64,000 bases of DNA from a bacterium (GTDB taxonomy: Bacteria; Electryoneota; Electryoneia; Electryoneales; Electryoneaceae), in NCBI GenBank assembly GCA_020444265.1, contig JAHLLH010000001.1, forward strand, positions 496,001 to 560,000, in the 5' to 3' direction. A program made the translations under genes and the position numbers. Under the pieces are notes generated by a model. The model was given only the letters and a program-made list of their open reading frames with translations, had not been told where the DNA came from and searched no databases. Positions 1 through 8,346 of this stretch are shown here, in pieces. Every line of letters starts with the position of its first letter. Position 1 is the first letter of the stretch.

Positions 1-2
1 CG

Positions 3-335
3 GAAAGCCTGCTAACCTGGGATTTGCTATTTCTGATCCCGCTTCCCTGGATCGGACCAGTCCTTGCACCTGTACTGGTTAGTATCGCGATGATCGCAGC
101 CTGTGTAGTCATTGTGCTCCAGAACGACCGAAAACGTCCTATGCACCCAGGCGCATGGAGCTGGGCTGGACTGATTCTCTGTGGGCTGATCATCATTGTC
201 AGCTTCATCGTGGACTATAAGACAGCTTTCACTACCGGGGTGCCGGAACGGTATCGGTGGGAGCTCTTCCTCGTAGGGTACCTGCCGGGTCTTGCAGTAT
301 TCTATCGAGAATGGATACGAGCAGAAAGGGTATAA
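3..335 (+). CDS. C-terminal part of a membrane protein of unknown function (5' end outside window)
   Basis: The frame is open to the left window edge, so the gene starts upstream; a TTG at 24 is inside the frame but need not be the start. The visible ~110 residues hold three hydrophobic segments: one that starts at the edge and runs through a Pro/Trp-rich stretch (IPLPWIGPVLAPV) into AMIAACVVIVL, one around WSWAGLILCGLIIIVSFIV, and a weaker one around LFLVGYLPGLAVFY. The tail REWIRAERV is basic and probably cytoplasmic. Several small integral-membrane proteins have this layout and I do not recognise the family. The stop is followed within 5 bp by a 14-bp perfect hairpin (340-370). The gene is convergent with the efflux operon to its right. 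Confidence 0.5.
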   Translation, partial: ESLLTWDLLFLIPLPWIGPVLAPVLVSIAMIAACVVIVLQNDRKRPMHPGAWSWAGLILCGLIIIVSFIVDYKTAFTTGVPERYRWELFLVGYLPGLAVFYREWIRAERV

Positions 336-339
336 AAAC

Positions 340-370
340 ACACGCGAGCAATCAAAGATTGCTCGCGTGT
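340..370. terminator. Perfect 14-bp hairpin, terminator-like on the minus strand
   Basis: Arms 340-353 and 357-370 are exact inverted repeats (ACACGCGAGCAATC) around an AAA loop. An A-tract at 334-338 becomes a U-tract on the minus-strand transcript, so the hairpin fits a minus-strand intrinsic terminator best. It directly follows the stop of the plus-strand gene and could also stop that transcript, though the plus strand has no T-run. Confidence 0.5.
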
Positions 371-634
371 GAACCAAGTGAGCACGTCCGTCGGGTCGTC
401 AGAGAAGCGTCTCGTTCGGACGTGAAAGAAGACGGTTAAACGTTGAAACGCCGCATCCCCGCATTCATGTGTCGCTCATCGTCTAACGCGTCTTCGTATC
501 TGTATAGGGCAACCGCCGTACCAGTTTTCATAAAAGACCTACAATATTGTTATTCAAAAGATTAGGATAATAACCATATCGCAACCGGGCGCAATTCTGT
601 GCATCTCATTCGCAGGTAAGGTCCTCTCGTGCAC
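371..634. other. Intergenic spacer without a gene
   Basis: No credible ORF. It contains an 8-bp inverted repeat (383-390 with 417-424, CACGTCCG) that encloses a small hairpin (GAGA 402-405 with TCTC 410-413). I see no convincing promoter. The region lies between two converging transcription units. Confidence 0.4.
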
Positions 635-660
635 AAAAAAGGCCCGCAAAAGCGGGCCTT
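635..660 (-). terminator. Intrinsic terminator of the efflux operon
   Basis: AAGGCCCGC (639-647), loop AAAA, GCGGGCCTT (652-660). The A-run at 635-640 gives a U-tract on the minus strand. It lies 22 bp after the stop of the RND pump gene. Confidence 0.85.
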
Positions 661-682
661 GAACGTTTTGCAAAAGTGAATA

Positions 683-3600
683 TCAGGCTTCTAGACGTTT
701 AGCCTCGCCCTTTGCTTCAAGGCTTGCAAAGAGAACCGGGATAACAAAGAGAGTCAGCGAGGTCGAAACCAGCAAGCCACCGATCGCGACAATTGCCATG
801 GGGGCGCGGAACTCGCCACCTGCACCAAGACCCAGCGCCAGGGGAAGCATACCCAGAACGGTCGCTGTGGTTGACATGATGATTGGGCGAAGGCGCACAG
901 GACAGGCCTCCAGAATAGCGTCCGTAAGTCCCTTCCCCTTGTTCCGAAGCTCCTGTGTATAGTCGATCAACAGAATACCGTTGTTCACCACAATCCCGAC
1001 CAGCATAACGATGGACATCAGCGAGAAGATGGAAATGGATTTTCCGGTGATTACAAGCGCCATCGAAACACCGATCAAAGCCAACGGCAGGGTCATCATG
1101 ATGATGAACGGGAAGCGGTAGCTTTCCAGAATCGCTGCCAGCAGCATGTAGGTCAGGATGATGGCCAGAATCAACGCCTGGAAAAGACTGGAGAACGATT
1201 CTGCCATGCTTTCTGCCTGTCCACCGAAGTAGGCTGTTACTCCTTCGGGAAGCAACGGACTCGGCTTCGGCGCTGCGCTGCTGGTTCCGCGAACCACGTC
1301 CATCAGAAGCTGACTCGGCGGTGGCTGCGGTAGTTGGAGAGCCTGGGTCAGGTTCCCCTGAAGTTCACCCACTGTGATGCCAACCGCATTAGCGGATACG
1401 GTAACCATACGCTGCTTGTTCTTACGCGAAATGACTGTCGGGCCCGATCCAAAGGAAATGTCCGCTACATCTTTCAATGGCACAAAACCACCCGGAGTCG
1501 GAACCAGTAGGTCCCCTACCCTGTCGATCTTGTTACGGTCATTTTCCTGCAGGCGGACCCGGACGTCGTATTCGTCGCCCTCCTCGCGGTATTTCGTGGC
1601 GATACTCCCCTCGAAGAAGGTTCGCAGGACCATCGCAACACTCTGTACTGACGCACCACGATCCGACAGGCGGATACGGTCAGGTTTGACCACGATCTCG
1701 GGCTTACCAACGACCCAATCGCTACGAACATCAACAGCCTGGCCGGTTGAGCGGACAATTTCGACTACCTTGTTTGCGGCAATCTCCAGGTTATCCATGT
1801 TTTTACCCTGGAGCTGGATCTGAATATCGGCTTCACCCCCACCGCCAAACTGGGTCGCTTCTGAGACAACAATCTTTGCAGCTGGAACATCGGCAAGGCG
1901 CGTACGCAGATCTTTTACGATTTCCGATGTCGCACGGTAATCACCTTCTTCGAGTGGGTGCAGGTTTGCCAGGACACTACCATACTGAACGCCCTGACCA
2001 CCACCCATGCCACCTTGACTCGACTGGCCTACAGCGGTATAGACAACATCAATCTCAGGGTAGGTGGCAAGCTCTTTTTCAATCCGGTAGAGTACACGGT
2101 TCGTTTCTTCGATACGCGAACCTGCCGGCATTTCGACAGATGCCTCGAGAACTCGTTCATCGTAATCCGGGAAGAATTCTGAACCGACAAAACTAAAGAG
2201 GAACAATCCAAACAGGAAAAGAAGGGACACGGCACCCATCAGAATCTTCCGGTGCTTCAGCGACCATTGCAAGCCAATTCGATAGTCGGAAGCAAGTTCG
2301 TTGTACCACTTGTCCCACCAGGCACCGAACCGCTTGACCAGCCCAGCTTTATCTGCAAGACCAAGCAGGGCAACCACGGCAACGGTGATAAGTGTCGCCG
2401 TCCTCCCCAAAGCAGCCCAGACTGCGATGATCGTAATGAGGCCAACCATAACGTAGACACCCGACTTCAGCTTTCGAGATGCCATCATTGGAGTCAATGT
2501 GAAGCTGACAATCAGGGAGAAGATGGTTGCGAAGGCCACAGTCAGGCCGAACTGACGGAAGATCGGTCCAATCATCCCCTGCATGAACGCCATCGGGGTA
2601 AACACCACGATGTTGGTCAATGTGGCAGCAGCAACGGCGATCGCGATCTGGTTGGTTCCTTTCGCCGCTGCTTCCTTCATGCTCATGCCCTCGTCGTGCA
2701 ATCGTTCGATGTTCTCGAGCACAACGATGGCATTCACCACAAGAATTCCGACTGAAATCGCCAACCCCATCAACGACATCACGTTCAACGTGAAGTTGGC
2801 TGCCTCAAGCAGCGTAAAGGTTGACACAATCGAGATCGGCATCGCGATGGCGGCAATCACCGTACCGCGCCAATTGTGCAAGAACATGAATAGCACGATG
2901 GCGGTAAAGAGAATTCCAAGAACCAGGTTGCTGGTCACATCTGCGACGGAATCTCGAATGAACTGGCTACCGTCATTCGCGATGTCTACCTGGACACCTG
3001 CGGGCAACACAGGACGAATCTTGTCAAGCGTCTGCTTGACACCATTCGCCACTTGGACCGTATTTGCATCCGACCGCTTGACCAGGTCCATACCGATGGA
3101 CGGCTCATCATTGAAGCGAGCCATCTCGCGCTGCTCTTCAAACCCATCATAAACCTTCGCAATTCGATCGAGACGGATCGGGCCGGAAGGGGTCGCAATG
3201 CGTGTCGCGGCAATATCGTTGACGGACGAATACTCGCCATCCAGACGGAGGGTGTATTCGTCACGACCTCGTTCGATACGTCCGGCAGGCAGAGTCAGAT
3301 TCTCCGATGCGAGTGCCATGACAACCTGCATCGGGCTGATCTGGTAAGCACGTAACAACTGTTCAGACAGGTCCACCTGAATTTCACGAACCTTCGCACC
3401 AACAATTTCTACGTTGGCCAAACCGGTAATCTTCAACATTTCCGGCTTGATCGTATTGTCTGCGATCTGGTACAAGTCTTCAAGCGGCAAGGTGCCAGTT
3501 ACGGACAAGTTGACAACCGCCTGCGCACTGAAATCAAACTTCTGGATGACCGGTGATTCGATATCGCTGGGCAGGTCACGCCGAATCGCATCAATTTTAT

Positions 3601-3928
3601 CCTTGACATCGATAGCCGCAATGTCAACATCCTGGCCGAGCTGGAGCTCGACAAAGACGATGCTGACCCCTTCCTGCGCAGTTGAATAGACATTCTTCAC
3701 ACCGGCAACAGAACTGGCTTCCTCTTCAATCGGTTCGTTCAGCAGCGTCTCAATTTCTTCAGGACCAGCGCCTGGATAGACGGTGACAACACTGATGAAC
3801 GGGAAGTCGATCTTCGGAAACAGATCAATCCCGAGCCTGGTCGCGCTGAACAGGCCAATAACGACAAAAGCGAAAATCACCATTGTCATCATGACGGGAC
3901 GTTTGATCGAAAGATCGGATATGGTCAT
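683..3928 (-). CDS. Efflux RND transporter, inner-membrane permease subunit
   Basis: At 1081 aa this is an AcrB/HAE-type pump: short N-terminal TM (residues ~12-32), a large periplasmic porter region, a TM block ~335-480, a second porter half and a final TM block ~880-1070. The opening MTISDLSIKRPVMMTMV is typical. It should export small hydrophobic compounds with the adjacent MFP and TolC-type proteins. Two features are odd. The TM4 segment reads GILVVNAIVVLENIER, where AcrB has the Asp407/Asp408 pair, and TM10 reads GIVVNNGILLIDY, where AcrB has Lys940; the canonical proton-relay residues are therefore absent. About 37 hydrophobic residues (~486-522) are inserted in the loop after the first TM block and could add two TM helices. 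ATG start with GGAG nine bases upstream. Substrate is not readable from sequence. Confidence 0.93.
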   Translation of the reverse strand: MTISDLSIKRPVMMTMVIFAFVVIGLFSATRLGIDLFPKIDFPFISVVTVYPGAGPEEIETLLNEPIEEEASSVAGVKNVYSTAQEGVSIVFVELQLGQDVDIAAIDVKDKIDAIRRDLPSDIESPVIQKFDFSAQAVVNLSVTGTLPLEDLYQIADNTIKPEMLKITGLANVEIVGAKVREIQVDLSEQLLRAYQISPMQVVMALASENLTLPAGRIERGRDEYTLRLDGEYSSVNDIAATRIATPSGPIRLDRIAKVYDGFEEQREMARFNDEPSIGMDLVKRSDANTVQVANGVKQTLDKIRPVLPAGVQVDIANDGSQFIRDSVADVTSNLVLGILFTAIVLFMFLHNWRGTVIAAIAMPISIVSTFTLLEAANFTLNVMSLMGLAISVGILVVNAIVVLENIERLHDEGMSMKEAAAKGTNQIAIAVAAATLTNIVVFTPMAFMQGMIGPIFRQFGLTVAFATIFSLIVSFTLTPMMASRKLKSGVYVMVGLITIIAVWAALGRTATLITVAVVALLGLADKAGLVKRFGAWWDKWYNELASDYRIGLQWSLKHRKILMGAVSLLFLFGLFLFSFVGSEFFPDYDERVLEASVEMPAGSRIEETNRVLYRIEKELATYPEIDVVYTAVGQSSQGGMGGGQGVQYGSVLANLHPLEEGDYRATSEIVKDLRTRLADVPAAKIVVSEATQFGGGGEADIQIQLQGKNMDNLEIAANKVVEIVRSTGQAVDVRSDWVVGKPEIVVKPDRIRLSDRGASVQSVAMVLRTFFEGSIATKYREEGDEYDVRVRLQENDRNKIDRVGDLLVPTPGGFVPLKDVADISFGSGPTVISRKNKQRMVTVSANAVGITVGELQGNLTQALQLPQPPPSQLLMDVVRGTSSAAPKPSPLLPEGVTAYFGGQAESMAESFSSLFQALILAIILTYMLLAAILESYRFPFIIMMTLPLALIGVSMALVITGKSISIFSLMSIVMLVGIVVNNGILLIDYTQELRNKGKGLTDAILEACPVRLRPIIMSTTATVLGMLPLALGLGAGGEFRAPMAIVAIGGLLVSTSLTLFVIPVLFASLEAKGEAKRLEA

Positions 3929-3954
3929 GAGTTTATCTCCGGGCGTTGCAGTCG

Positions 3955-5019
3955 TCAGCGAGCGCTGGCCGTCTCGTTGTTCTCGTCAATCACACGGACT
4001 AGAGAACCATCCTCAATCGCCTTGTGCCCGTACGTAGCTACCATGGTTCCGGGAGCAAGGCCATCAAGGATCTCGACGTTCCCCTCACCGGTAAGACCGA
4101 GCTTGACAGATCGTAAGACGGCCGTGTCACCATCAATGGCCACAACAACGTCTGAATCGTGTCGATCCAGAATGGCTTGGACTGGAAGCTGCAGCACATC
4201 ACTGCGCTGTTCGACAGTAACATTTACGGATGCAAGGATGCCGGGATAGATGCCTTCAGACGCGGGGAAACTTGCATAGGCTGTGAACAACCTCGACATG
4301 TCACTGGTTGCCAGGCCCACGTGCGTAATTTTCCCCTCTACCCCATCATCCCCATCGAAGTAAACCCGAACCATCTGGCCGGCCTTCAGCTTGTTCCTGT
4401 CTTCCTGGGTGACATCGAAGGCGACTTCATACTTGTCGTCGCTGACAATCTTGAGTAACGCATCCCCCGGGAAGGCGATTGCACCTTCTTCGGTATCAAT
4501 ACGAGCAACAAGTCCGCTGATCGGGGCAATCAACTCAACCGACCTACGCGAGGTCTGGTAATTCTCCTGTGCCACATTGTAGCCAAGTTCAATCTGGTCA
4601 AGCTGCTGCTTGCTGATGGCACCATCGTCGAACAGTTTTTTCATCCGTTCGTAATCACGCTTCATGTTCTGGAATTGAAGACGTGCTTGAGAAACCGATG
4701 CCTGGCTGGCAGTGGTGTCGAAACGGACAACAACTTGGCCTTTCTTCACCCGATCACCTGCATCGACAAATATCCTGTCAATACGATCCATCACCTTTGC
4801 GGATACAACGGCTTGGTTTTTCGAGCGGACGGTGCCATAGTAGCTGCGAATGACTCGGACTGTTCCCAGTTCTGCCTTTTCGGCGTAGACCGGGATACCT
4901 TCCTGCTGCTGAATCTTGGAGATGCTCAGTGCCTCTTCTGACTGACGCGATCTCGCTATACCGAGGATCAGGAAAAGGAGGATCGCGCCGCCGATTGCAA
5001 ATCCGATGATCTTCTTCAT
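3955..5019 (-). CDS. Efflux RND transporter periplasmic adaptor (MFP/HlyD-like) subunit
   Basis: 354 aa with an N-terminal membrane anchor (residues ~5-22, IIGFAIGGAILLFLILGI), then a barrel-sandwich lipoyl half-motif (VVSAKVMDRIDRIFVDAGDR), a coiled-coil hairpin (~105-160, rich in Q/R/K), the second lipoyl half (LIAPISGLVARIDTEEG) and beta-barrel/membrane-proximal domains ending in a hydrophilic tail. Such adaptors bridge the RND pump and the outer-membrane channel. It sits 10 bp after the TolC-like gene and 26 bp before the pump, so all three are surely co-transcribed. The family call is secure; the drug or metabolite exported is unknown. Confidence 0.93.
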   Translation of the reverse strand: MKKIIGFAIGGAILLFLILGIARSRQSEEALSISKIQQQEGIPVYAEKAELGTVRVIRSYYGTVRSKNQAVVSAKVMDRIDRIFVDAGDRVKKGQVVVRFDTTASQASVSQARLQFQNMKRDYERMKKLFDDGAISKQQLDQIELGYNVAQENYQTSRRSVELIAPISGLVARIDTEEGAIAFPGDALLKIVSDDKYEVAFDVTQEDRNKLKAGQMVRVYFDGDDGVEGKITHVGLATSDMSRLFTAYASFPASEGIYPGILASVNVTVEQRSDVLQLPVQAILDRHDSDVVVAIDGDTAVLRSVKLGLTGEGNVEILDGLAPGTMVATYGHKAIEDGSLVRVIDENNETASAR

Positions 5020-5029
5020 CGTCGCCTAC

Positions 5030-6466
5030 CTATTCTTCAGGTTCAAGAGTAAAGTCTTTGCCAATAGCGCGATCATACTGCGCTTTTGCCACGAGTTTGT
5101 TGTACTTCGCCTGCAACAGCATCACCTTGCTCTGATTGAGCTGAAGCTGGGCGTCGAGTACTTCGATTTGGGTCCCAACACCACCGGAATAGCGTGACTG
5201 GGCAATCTTGTACCCTTTTTTTGCTTGCAGCACGTTTTCTTCTGCAGCGACCAGTTCCTCGGAAGACCGCTGGAACTCACGCATCGACTGGAAAACCTGA
5301 ACTTCAATACCGCGCTTTGCCTGCTTCAGTTGCAGGTCAACTTTTTTCATGTTGACTTTTGCCTGCTGTGCGCGATTTTTACTGGCAAACCCATCAAACA
5401 GCGGAACCTGCACAATAACCTGGGCTCCTAAACCGTTCAGAAAACGGTATTTGGCGAAATTCATATCCGGGGATTGTGCTGTTGTTTCGTATCGAAGTCC
5501 TACCAGGAAATTCGGCCACAACCAGTTGCGGCTTTCGATTTCGTACTGGTAGTTGTAAAGGTTTTTCTGGAGCTGGAGTTGGTTCAGTTCAAGGCGGTTC
5601 TCCAAGGCCATTTGTGATGCGGACTCATAGGGCATGGACGGTGGTGCCAGGCCGACTTCCAGATCGCCTGTAATCTCGATCTCGCGGTCCAGTTCGACCC
5701 CAATCAAACTCTTAAGCCCTTTTATTGCAAGGTCATGAGACGCTTCCGCCTGACTGACCTGGGGTTTAAGATTTGATACAGCAACTCCAGCTCTGATCAA
5801 GTCATATTCGCTAACGACGCCTTGATCGAACATCTCCTGAACCTGCTTTTTGTATCGTTTTGCTTGCGCCAGAGCGTCATTTGCTGTCTGGAGAAACTCC
5901 TCTGCGATAATCGTCCCGTAAAAAGACTGCAACAGCATAACTCTCAAGTCTTCTCTACTGACCTGAACGCCCAAACGGCTTATTTTCTCATAATCCTTGG
6001 CAACCTTCAGCGCCAAACCCACCTTCCCTGCAAGCCAAACCGGTTGGGTCAGTTGAATGCTTCCACCGACATTATTCTCTTGACCGAACTGAAAATTGAC
6101 TGTGAACGGCTGACCCGGGTTAGAAAAATTCAACTCACCCGGCATGGTAACGGGGTTTGAAGGAATTTCGAAGTAATGATTAAACGTGCCGTTCATCTCA
6201 ACTGAGGGCATGGCAGATGAGTACGCTTCCTTGACTCGGTAGCGGGATAATTCCGCATCGGCGCGAGCAATGCTGAGGGATTCATTGCGTTCCTGAGCAA
6301 GGCTCCATGCCGTATCCCAGTCAACACGCAATGGTTCGTTCCCAGCCTCTTGGGCGGATACTATACCGGTTGAAAGGAACAGTATCCCGAGCAAGATTAT
6401 AGGAATACAATGCCTCAACGTCCTGCCTGCCGGACCTCCTGGACGTTTTTTCTGAGTCACCATCAT
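5030..6466 (-). CDS. TolC family outer-membrane efflux protein
   Basis: 478 aa: a signal peptide (hydrophobic HCIPIILLGILFLSTGIVSAQ, cleavage after SAQ), then two repeated OEP modules of helices and strands. Helical parts such as SLAQERNESLSIARADAELSR at the start of module 1 and NRLELNQLQLQKNLYNYQ in module 2 are characteristic. It forms the outer-membrane duct for the adjacent MFP/RND pair. Three nearby in-frame starts exist (ATG 6466, ATG 6463, GTG 6460); the AAAGG motif is only two bases from the first ATG, so 6463 may be the true one. It follows the TetR gene by 29 bp. Confidence 0.92.
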   Translation of the reverse strand: MMVTQKKRPGGPAGRTLRHCIPIILLGILFLSTGIVSAQEAGNEPLRVDWDTAWSLAQERNESLSIARADAELSRYRVKEAYSSAMPSVEMNGTFNHYFEIPSNPVTMPGELNFSNPGQPFTVNFQFGQENNVGGSIQLTQPVWLAGKVGLALKVAKDYEKISRLGVQVSREDLRVMLLQSFYGTIIAEEFLQTANDALAQAKRYKKQVQEMFDQGVVSEYDLIRAGVAVSNLKPQVSQAEASHDLAIKGLKSLIGVELDREIEITGDLEVGLAPPSMPYESASQMALENRLELNQLQLQKNLYNYQYEIESRNWLWPNFLVGLRYETTAQSPDMNFAKYRFLNGLGAQVIVQVPLFDGFASKNRAQQAKVNMKKVDLQLKQAKRGIEVQVFQSMREFQRSSEELVAAEENVLQAKKGYKIAQSRYSGGVGTQIEVLDAQLQLNQSKVMLLQAKYNKLVAKAQYDRAIGKDFTLEPEE

Positions 6467-6495
6467 TGCCTTTCTCTACTAGTTATCTACATTCA

Positions 6496-7101
6496 TCAAT
6501 GGCTGCCACCTGCCGCGCTGCTTGTGCCGCGGTAAGGATCAAGCAGCAGGGAAATCAACGCATATGGATCACTAGAGTCCAGCACTGCCATGCTGGGGTC
6601 TGTGCACTGCTTCACCTGGTGGTGAATTAAAATCATCAGGATGCTGGAAAATTCCTCCACGGGCAAGTTGTTGTACTCGCCCATTTCAACAGCTTTTGTC
6701 AACCTCTTTTTTATCAAATTCAGCACGGACTGCTGATAACCCGTAATCACATCCTTCAACATCGGGATCAATTCCAGCACCTCTTCAAGAGAAGCCAGAA
6801 ATTTCGGATACATTTCCTTCTGACGAGCGATGATGGTTTTAATCAGGGCTGCAAGGCTGTCGACAAGGGGAATCTCTTTCGCAACGACTGCTTCATATTT
6901 TTCCAGGTTCTCATCCATCACCATTCGAGCTACAGCTCGAATCAAATCTTCTTTTCCAGAGAAATAATGATAGAGCGAGCTCTTCGTCATCCCGCAAGCT
7001 TGCGCGATGTCGTCAATTGTCGTCTTGCGGACACCGTATTGGAAAAAGACTTCCCGGGCCGTAAGAATTAAATCTTCTCGTCGTGTTTCTTTGTCCGTCA
7101 T
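6496..7101 (-). CDS. TetR/AcrR family transcriptional regulator of the efflux operon
   Basis: 201 aa. The N-terminal ~60 residues hold the TetR helix-turn-helix (TTIDDIAQACGMTKSSLYHY) followed by FSGKEDLI; the remaining helices form the ligand-binding and dimerisation domain, which is variable in this family. As first gene of the operon it probably represses itself and the three efflux genes until an inducer binds. This is supported by a 9+9 bp palindrome (7113-7135) centred 23 bp upstream of the start codon, where it would overlap the promoter. Ligand unknown. Confidence 0.92.
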   Translation of the reverse strand: MTDKETRREDLILTAREVFFQYGVRKTTIDDIAQACGMTKSSLYHYFSGKEDLIRAVARMVMDENLEKYEAVVAKEIPLVDSLAALIKTIIARQKEMYPKFLASLEEVLELIPMLKDVITGYQQSVLNLIKKRLTKAVEMGEYNNLPVEEFSSILMILIHHQVKQCTDPSMAVLDSSDPYALISLLLDPYRGTSSAAGGSH

Positions 7102-7112
7102 CTTCTACCAAT

Positions 7113-7135
7113 CGAACAAATCGTTCATTTGTTCG
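7113..7135. promoter_or_regulatory. Probable TetR operator: perfect 9-bp inverted repeat
   Basis: CGAACAAAT (7113-7121), spacer CGTTC, ATTTGTTCG (7127-7135). Perfect arms with a 5-bp centre, placed just upstream of the tetR start, as is usual for autorepressing TetR proteins. The binding partner is inferred from position. Confidence 0.7.
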
Positions 7136-7216
7136 GCAAAGATATCAGACGGCAATTGGCGGGTGCAATGGAATCTTGTGAAATGCTGCTCAGAGAGAAC
7201 TGAAGGTGGCCCAAAG

Positions 7217-7244
7217 AAAAAAGCCTCCCAAATTAGGAGGCTTT
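7217..7244 (-). terminator. Terminator of the tRNA-Leu transcript
   Basis: AAAGCCTCC (7220-7228) pairs with GGAGGCTTT (7236-7244). The A-run at 7217-7222 gives a U-tract on the minus strand. It lies immediately 3' of the tRNA and upstream of the tetR promoter region, isolating the two units. Confidence 0.8.
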
Positions 7245-7245
7245 G

Positions 7246-7329
7246 TGCCGAAGGGGGGACTCGAACCCCCACGTCCCGAAGGACACTGGTCCCTGAAACC
7301 AGCGCGTCTACCAATTCCACCACTTCGGC
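7246..7329 (-). tRNA. tRNA-Leu (anticodon CAG)
   Basis: Reading the minus strand, acceptor arms GCCGAAG and CTTCGGC pair. The anticodon stem is CTGGT/ACCAG with loop TTCAGGG, which gives anticodon CAG (leucine CUG codons). The variable arm is long (TGTCCTTCGGGACG), as expected for a class II tRNA such as Leu. The T arm GGGGG-TTCGAGT-CCCCC is canonical. Discriminator A at 7246; CCA is not encoded. Length 84 nt. Confidence 0.97.
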
Positions 7330-7346
7330 AACTCTTGCGAGGCGAC

Positions 7347-7375
7347 AATATAGATGGCGCCCCTGAATATGTCAA
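7347..7375 (-). promoter_or_regulatory. Sigma-70-type promoter of tRNA-Leu
   Basis: On the minus strand: TTGACA (7375-7370), 17-bp spacer, TATATT (7352-7347). The -10 lies 18 bp upstream of the mature tRNA 5' end. A near-consensus promoter is expected for a stable RNA gene. Confidence 0.88.
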
Positions 7376-7424
7376 GGTGTCACCTATCTGGCGACTCTTC
7401 ATGGGCTACTATCAGAAATGCTGT

Positions 7425-8336
7425 TTACATCCAGTCGAGCAGACGTTCTGTCATCGCCTCAGCTTGGGAAATATGAGGCGCGTACCTCTGTTTCATTTCT
7501 GCTTGCAGCTGCACCCCTTCTGTATTGGACAACCGATGGGGAATCTGGTCGGACAGTTTCTTCAGAGGTACATCGAGAACGAACGGATGTGGAGAGATGC
7601 TTGATGCCAGTCCGATCAAAGCGGACTGAGCAGCAAACGTTCCTGTATAGTCCGGATCATGGTGATAACGGACCACCTCAGCAACTTCTTCGGGTATCCC
7701 CCATTTTAGCAGAAAATGGTATCCAAGTTCGGTGTGATCCATCCCGAGAATGTCACGCTCGTAGTCGAGGCCCCATTCTCCGACTTCTTCCGCAGTTTTG
7801 AGGATGGCATCCAGTTCTTCACCGAAATACTCGTCCATTACAATCCAGCCGATATTGTGAAGCAAACCTGCAACAAAAATATCAGGACCACTTTTAGCCG
7901 TCATCGCTTTGCGCAACTCAAGGCTTTTCGCCAGAAAACCTGTTGCCAGAGCGTGCGCCCAGATGTCTTTCCGCTGCAAATGACGTTCTTCCCATGCATC
8001 GAAAGAGTGAATTACACCCATCGATGTGCAGATGGTAACTAACATGTCCAGCCCGATGGTAACCAACGCCATATCGAGGCTGTTTGTTTTGCTTGCGCGA
8101 CCGTAATAGACGGAGTTTGCGACCTTCAGTACTTTTGCGGAAAGAGGTGGATCTGTAATAATCACCTGCTTGAGGTCTCGAACGCTGACATTGTCCTTCG
8201 TAGCCAGGTCCAGTACCTTCATAACAACAGCTGGCAAAGTCGGCAGATCTTCAAGTTCTTCCAGTTTGAGCAGAACCCTTTTTCGCAAGTCATTGACAAG
8301 TGAAAGATCATCCGAATTTGCCTGGGGGTCCATCAT
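7425..8336 (-). CDS. HDOD domain protein
   Basis: 303 aa. Most of the chain (~25-230) matches an HDOD domain: LPTLPAVVMKVLDLATKDNVSVRDLKQVI, DPPLSAKVLKVANSVYYG, and the later HNIGWIVMDEYF and HTELGYHFLLKWGIPEEV. HDOD proteins are HD-like but usually lack the metal-binding residues; they are found with signalling and chemotaxis genes and their biochemistry is mostly unknown. It follows the acidic 589-aa gene by 10 bp, with an AAGGAG site six bases before the ATG, so the two are one operon. A second HDOD protein lies in the che cluster at 14.1-15.0 kb. Confidence 0.85.
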   Translation of the reverse strand: MMDPQANSDDLSLVNDLRKRVLLKLEELEDLPTLPAVVMKVLDLATKDNVSVRDLKQVIITDPPLSAKVLKVANSVYYGRASKTNSLDMALVTIGLDMLVTICTSMGVIHSFDAWEERHLQRKDIWAHALATGFLAKSLELRKAMTAKSGPDIFVAGLLHNIGWIVMDEYFGEELDAILKTAEEVGEWGLDYERDILGMDHTELGYHFLLKWGIPEEVAEVVRYHHDPDYTGTFAAQSALIGLASSISPHPFVLDVPLKKLSDQIPHRLSNTEGVQLQAEMKQRYAPHISQAEAMTERLLDWM

Positions 8337-8346
8337 TTACTACTCC

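Noticed and set aside
371-634. Possible mobile-element remnant in the spacer
   Set aside because: Only small hairpins; no transposase fragment, no paired terminal repeats and no target duplication.
2583-3152. 189-codon plus-strand ORF inside the RND gene
   Set aside because: Shadow frame of the pump gene, with low-complexity translation and no start signal.
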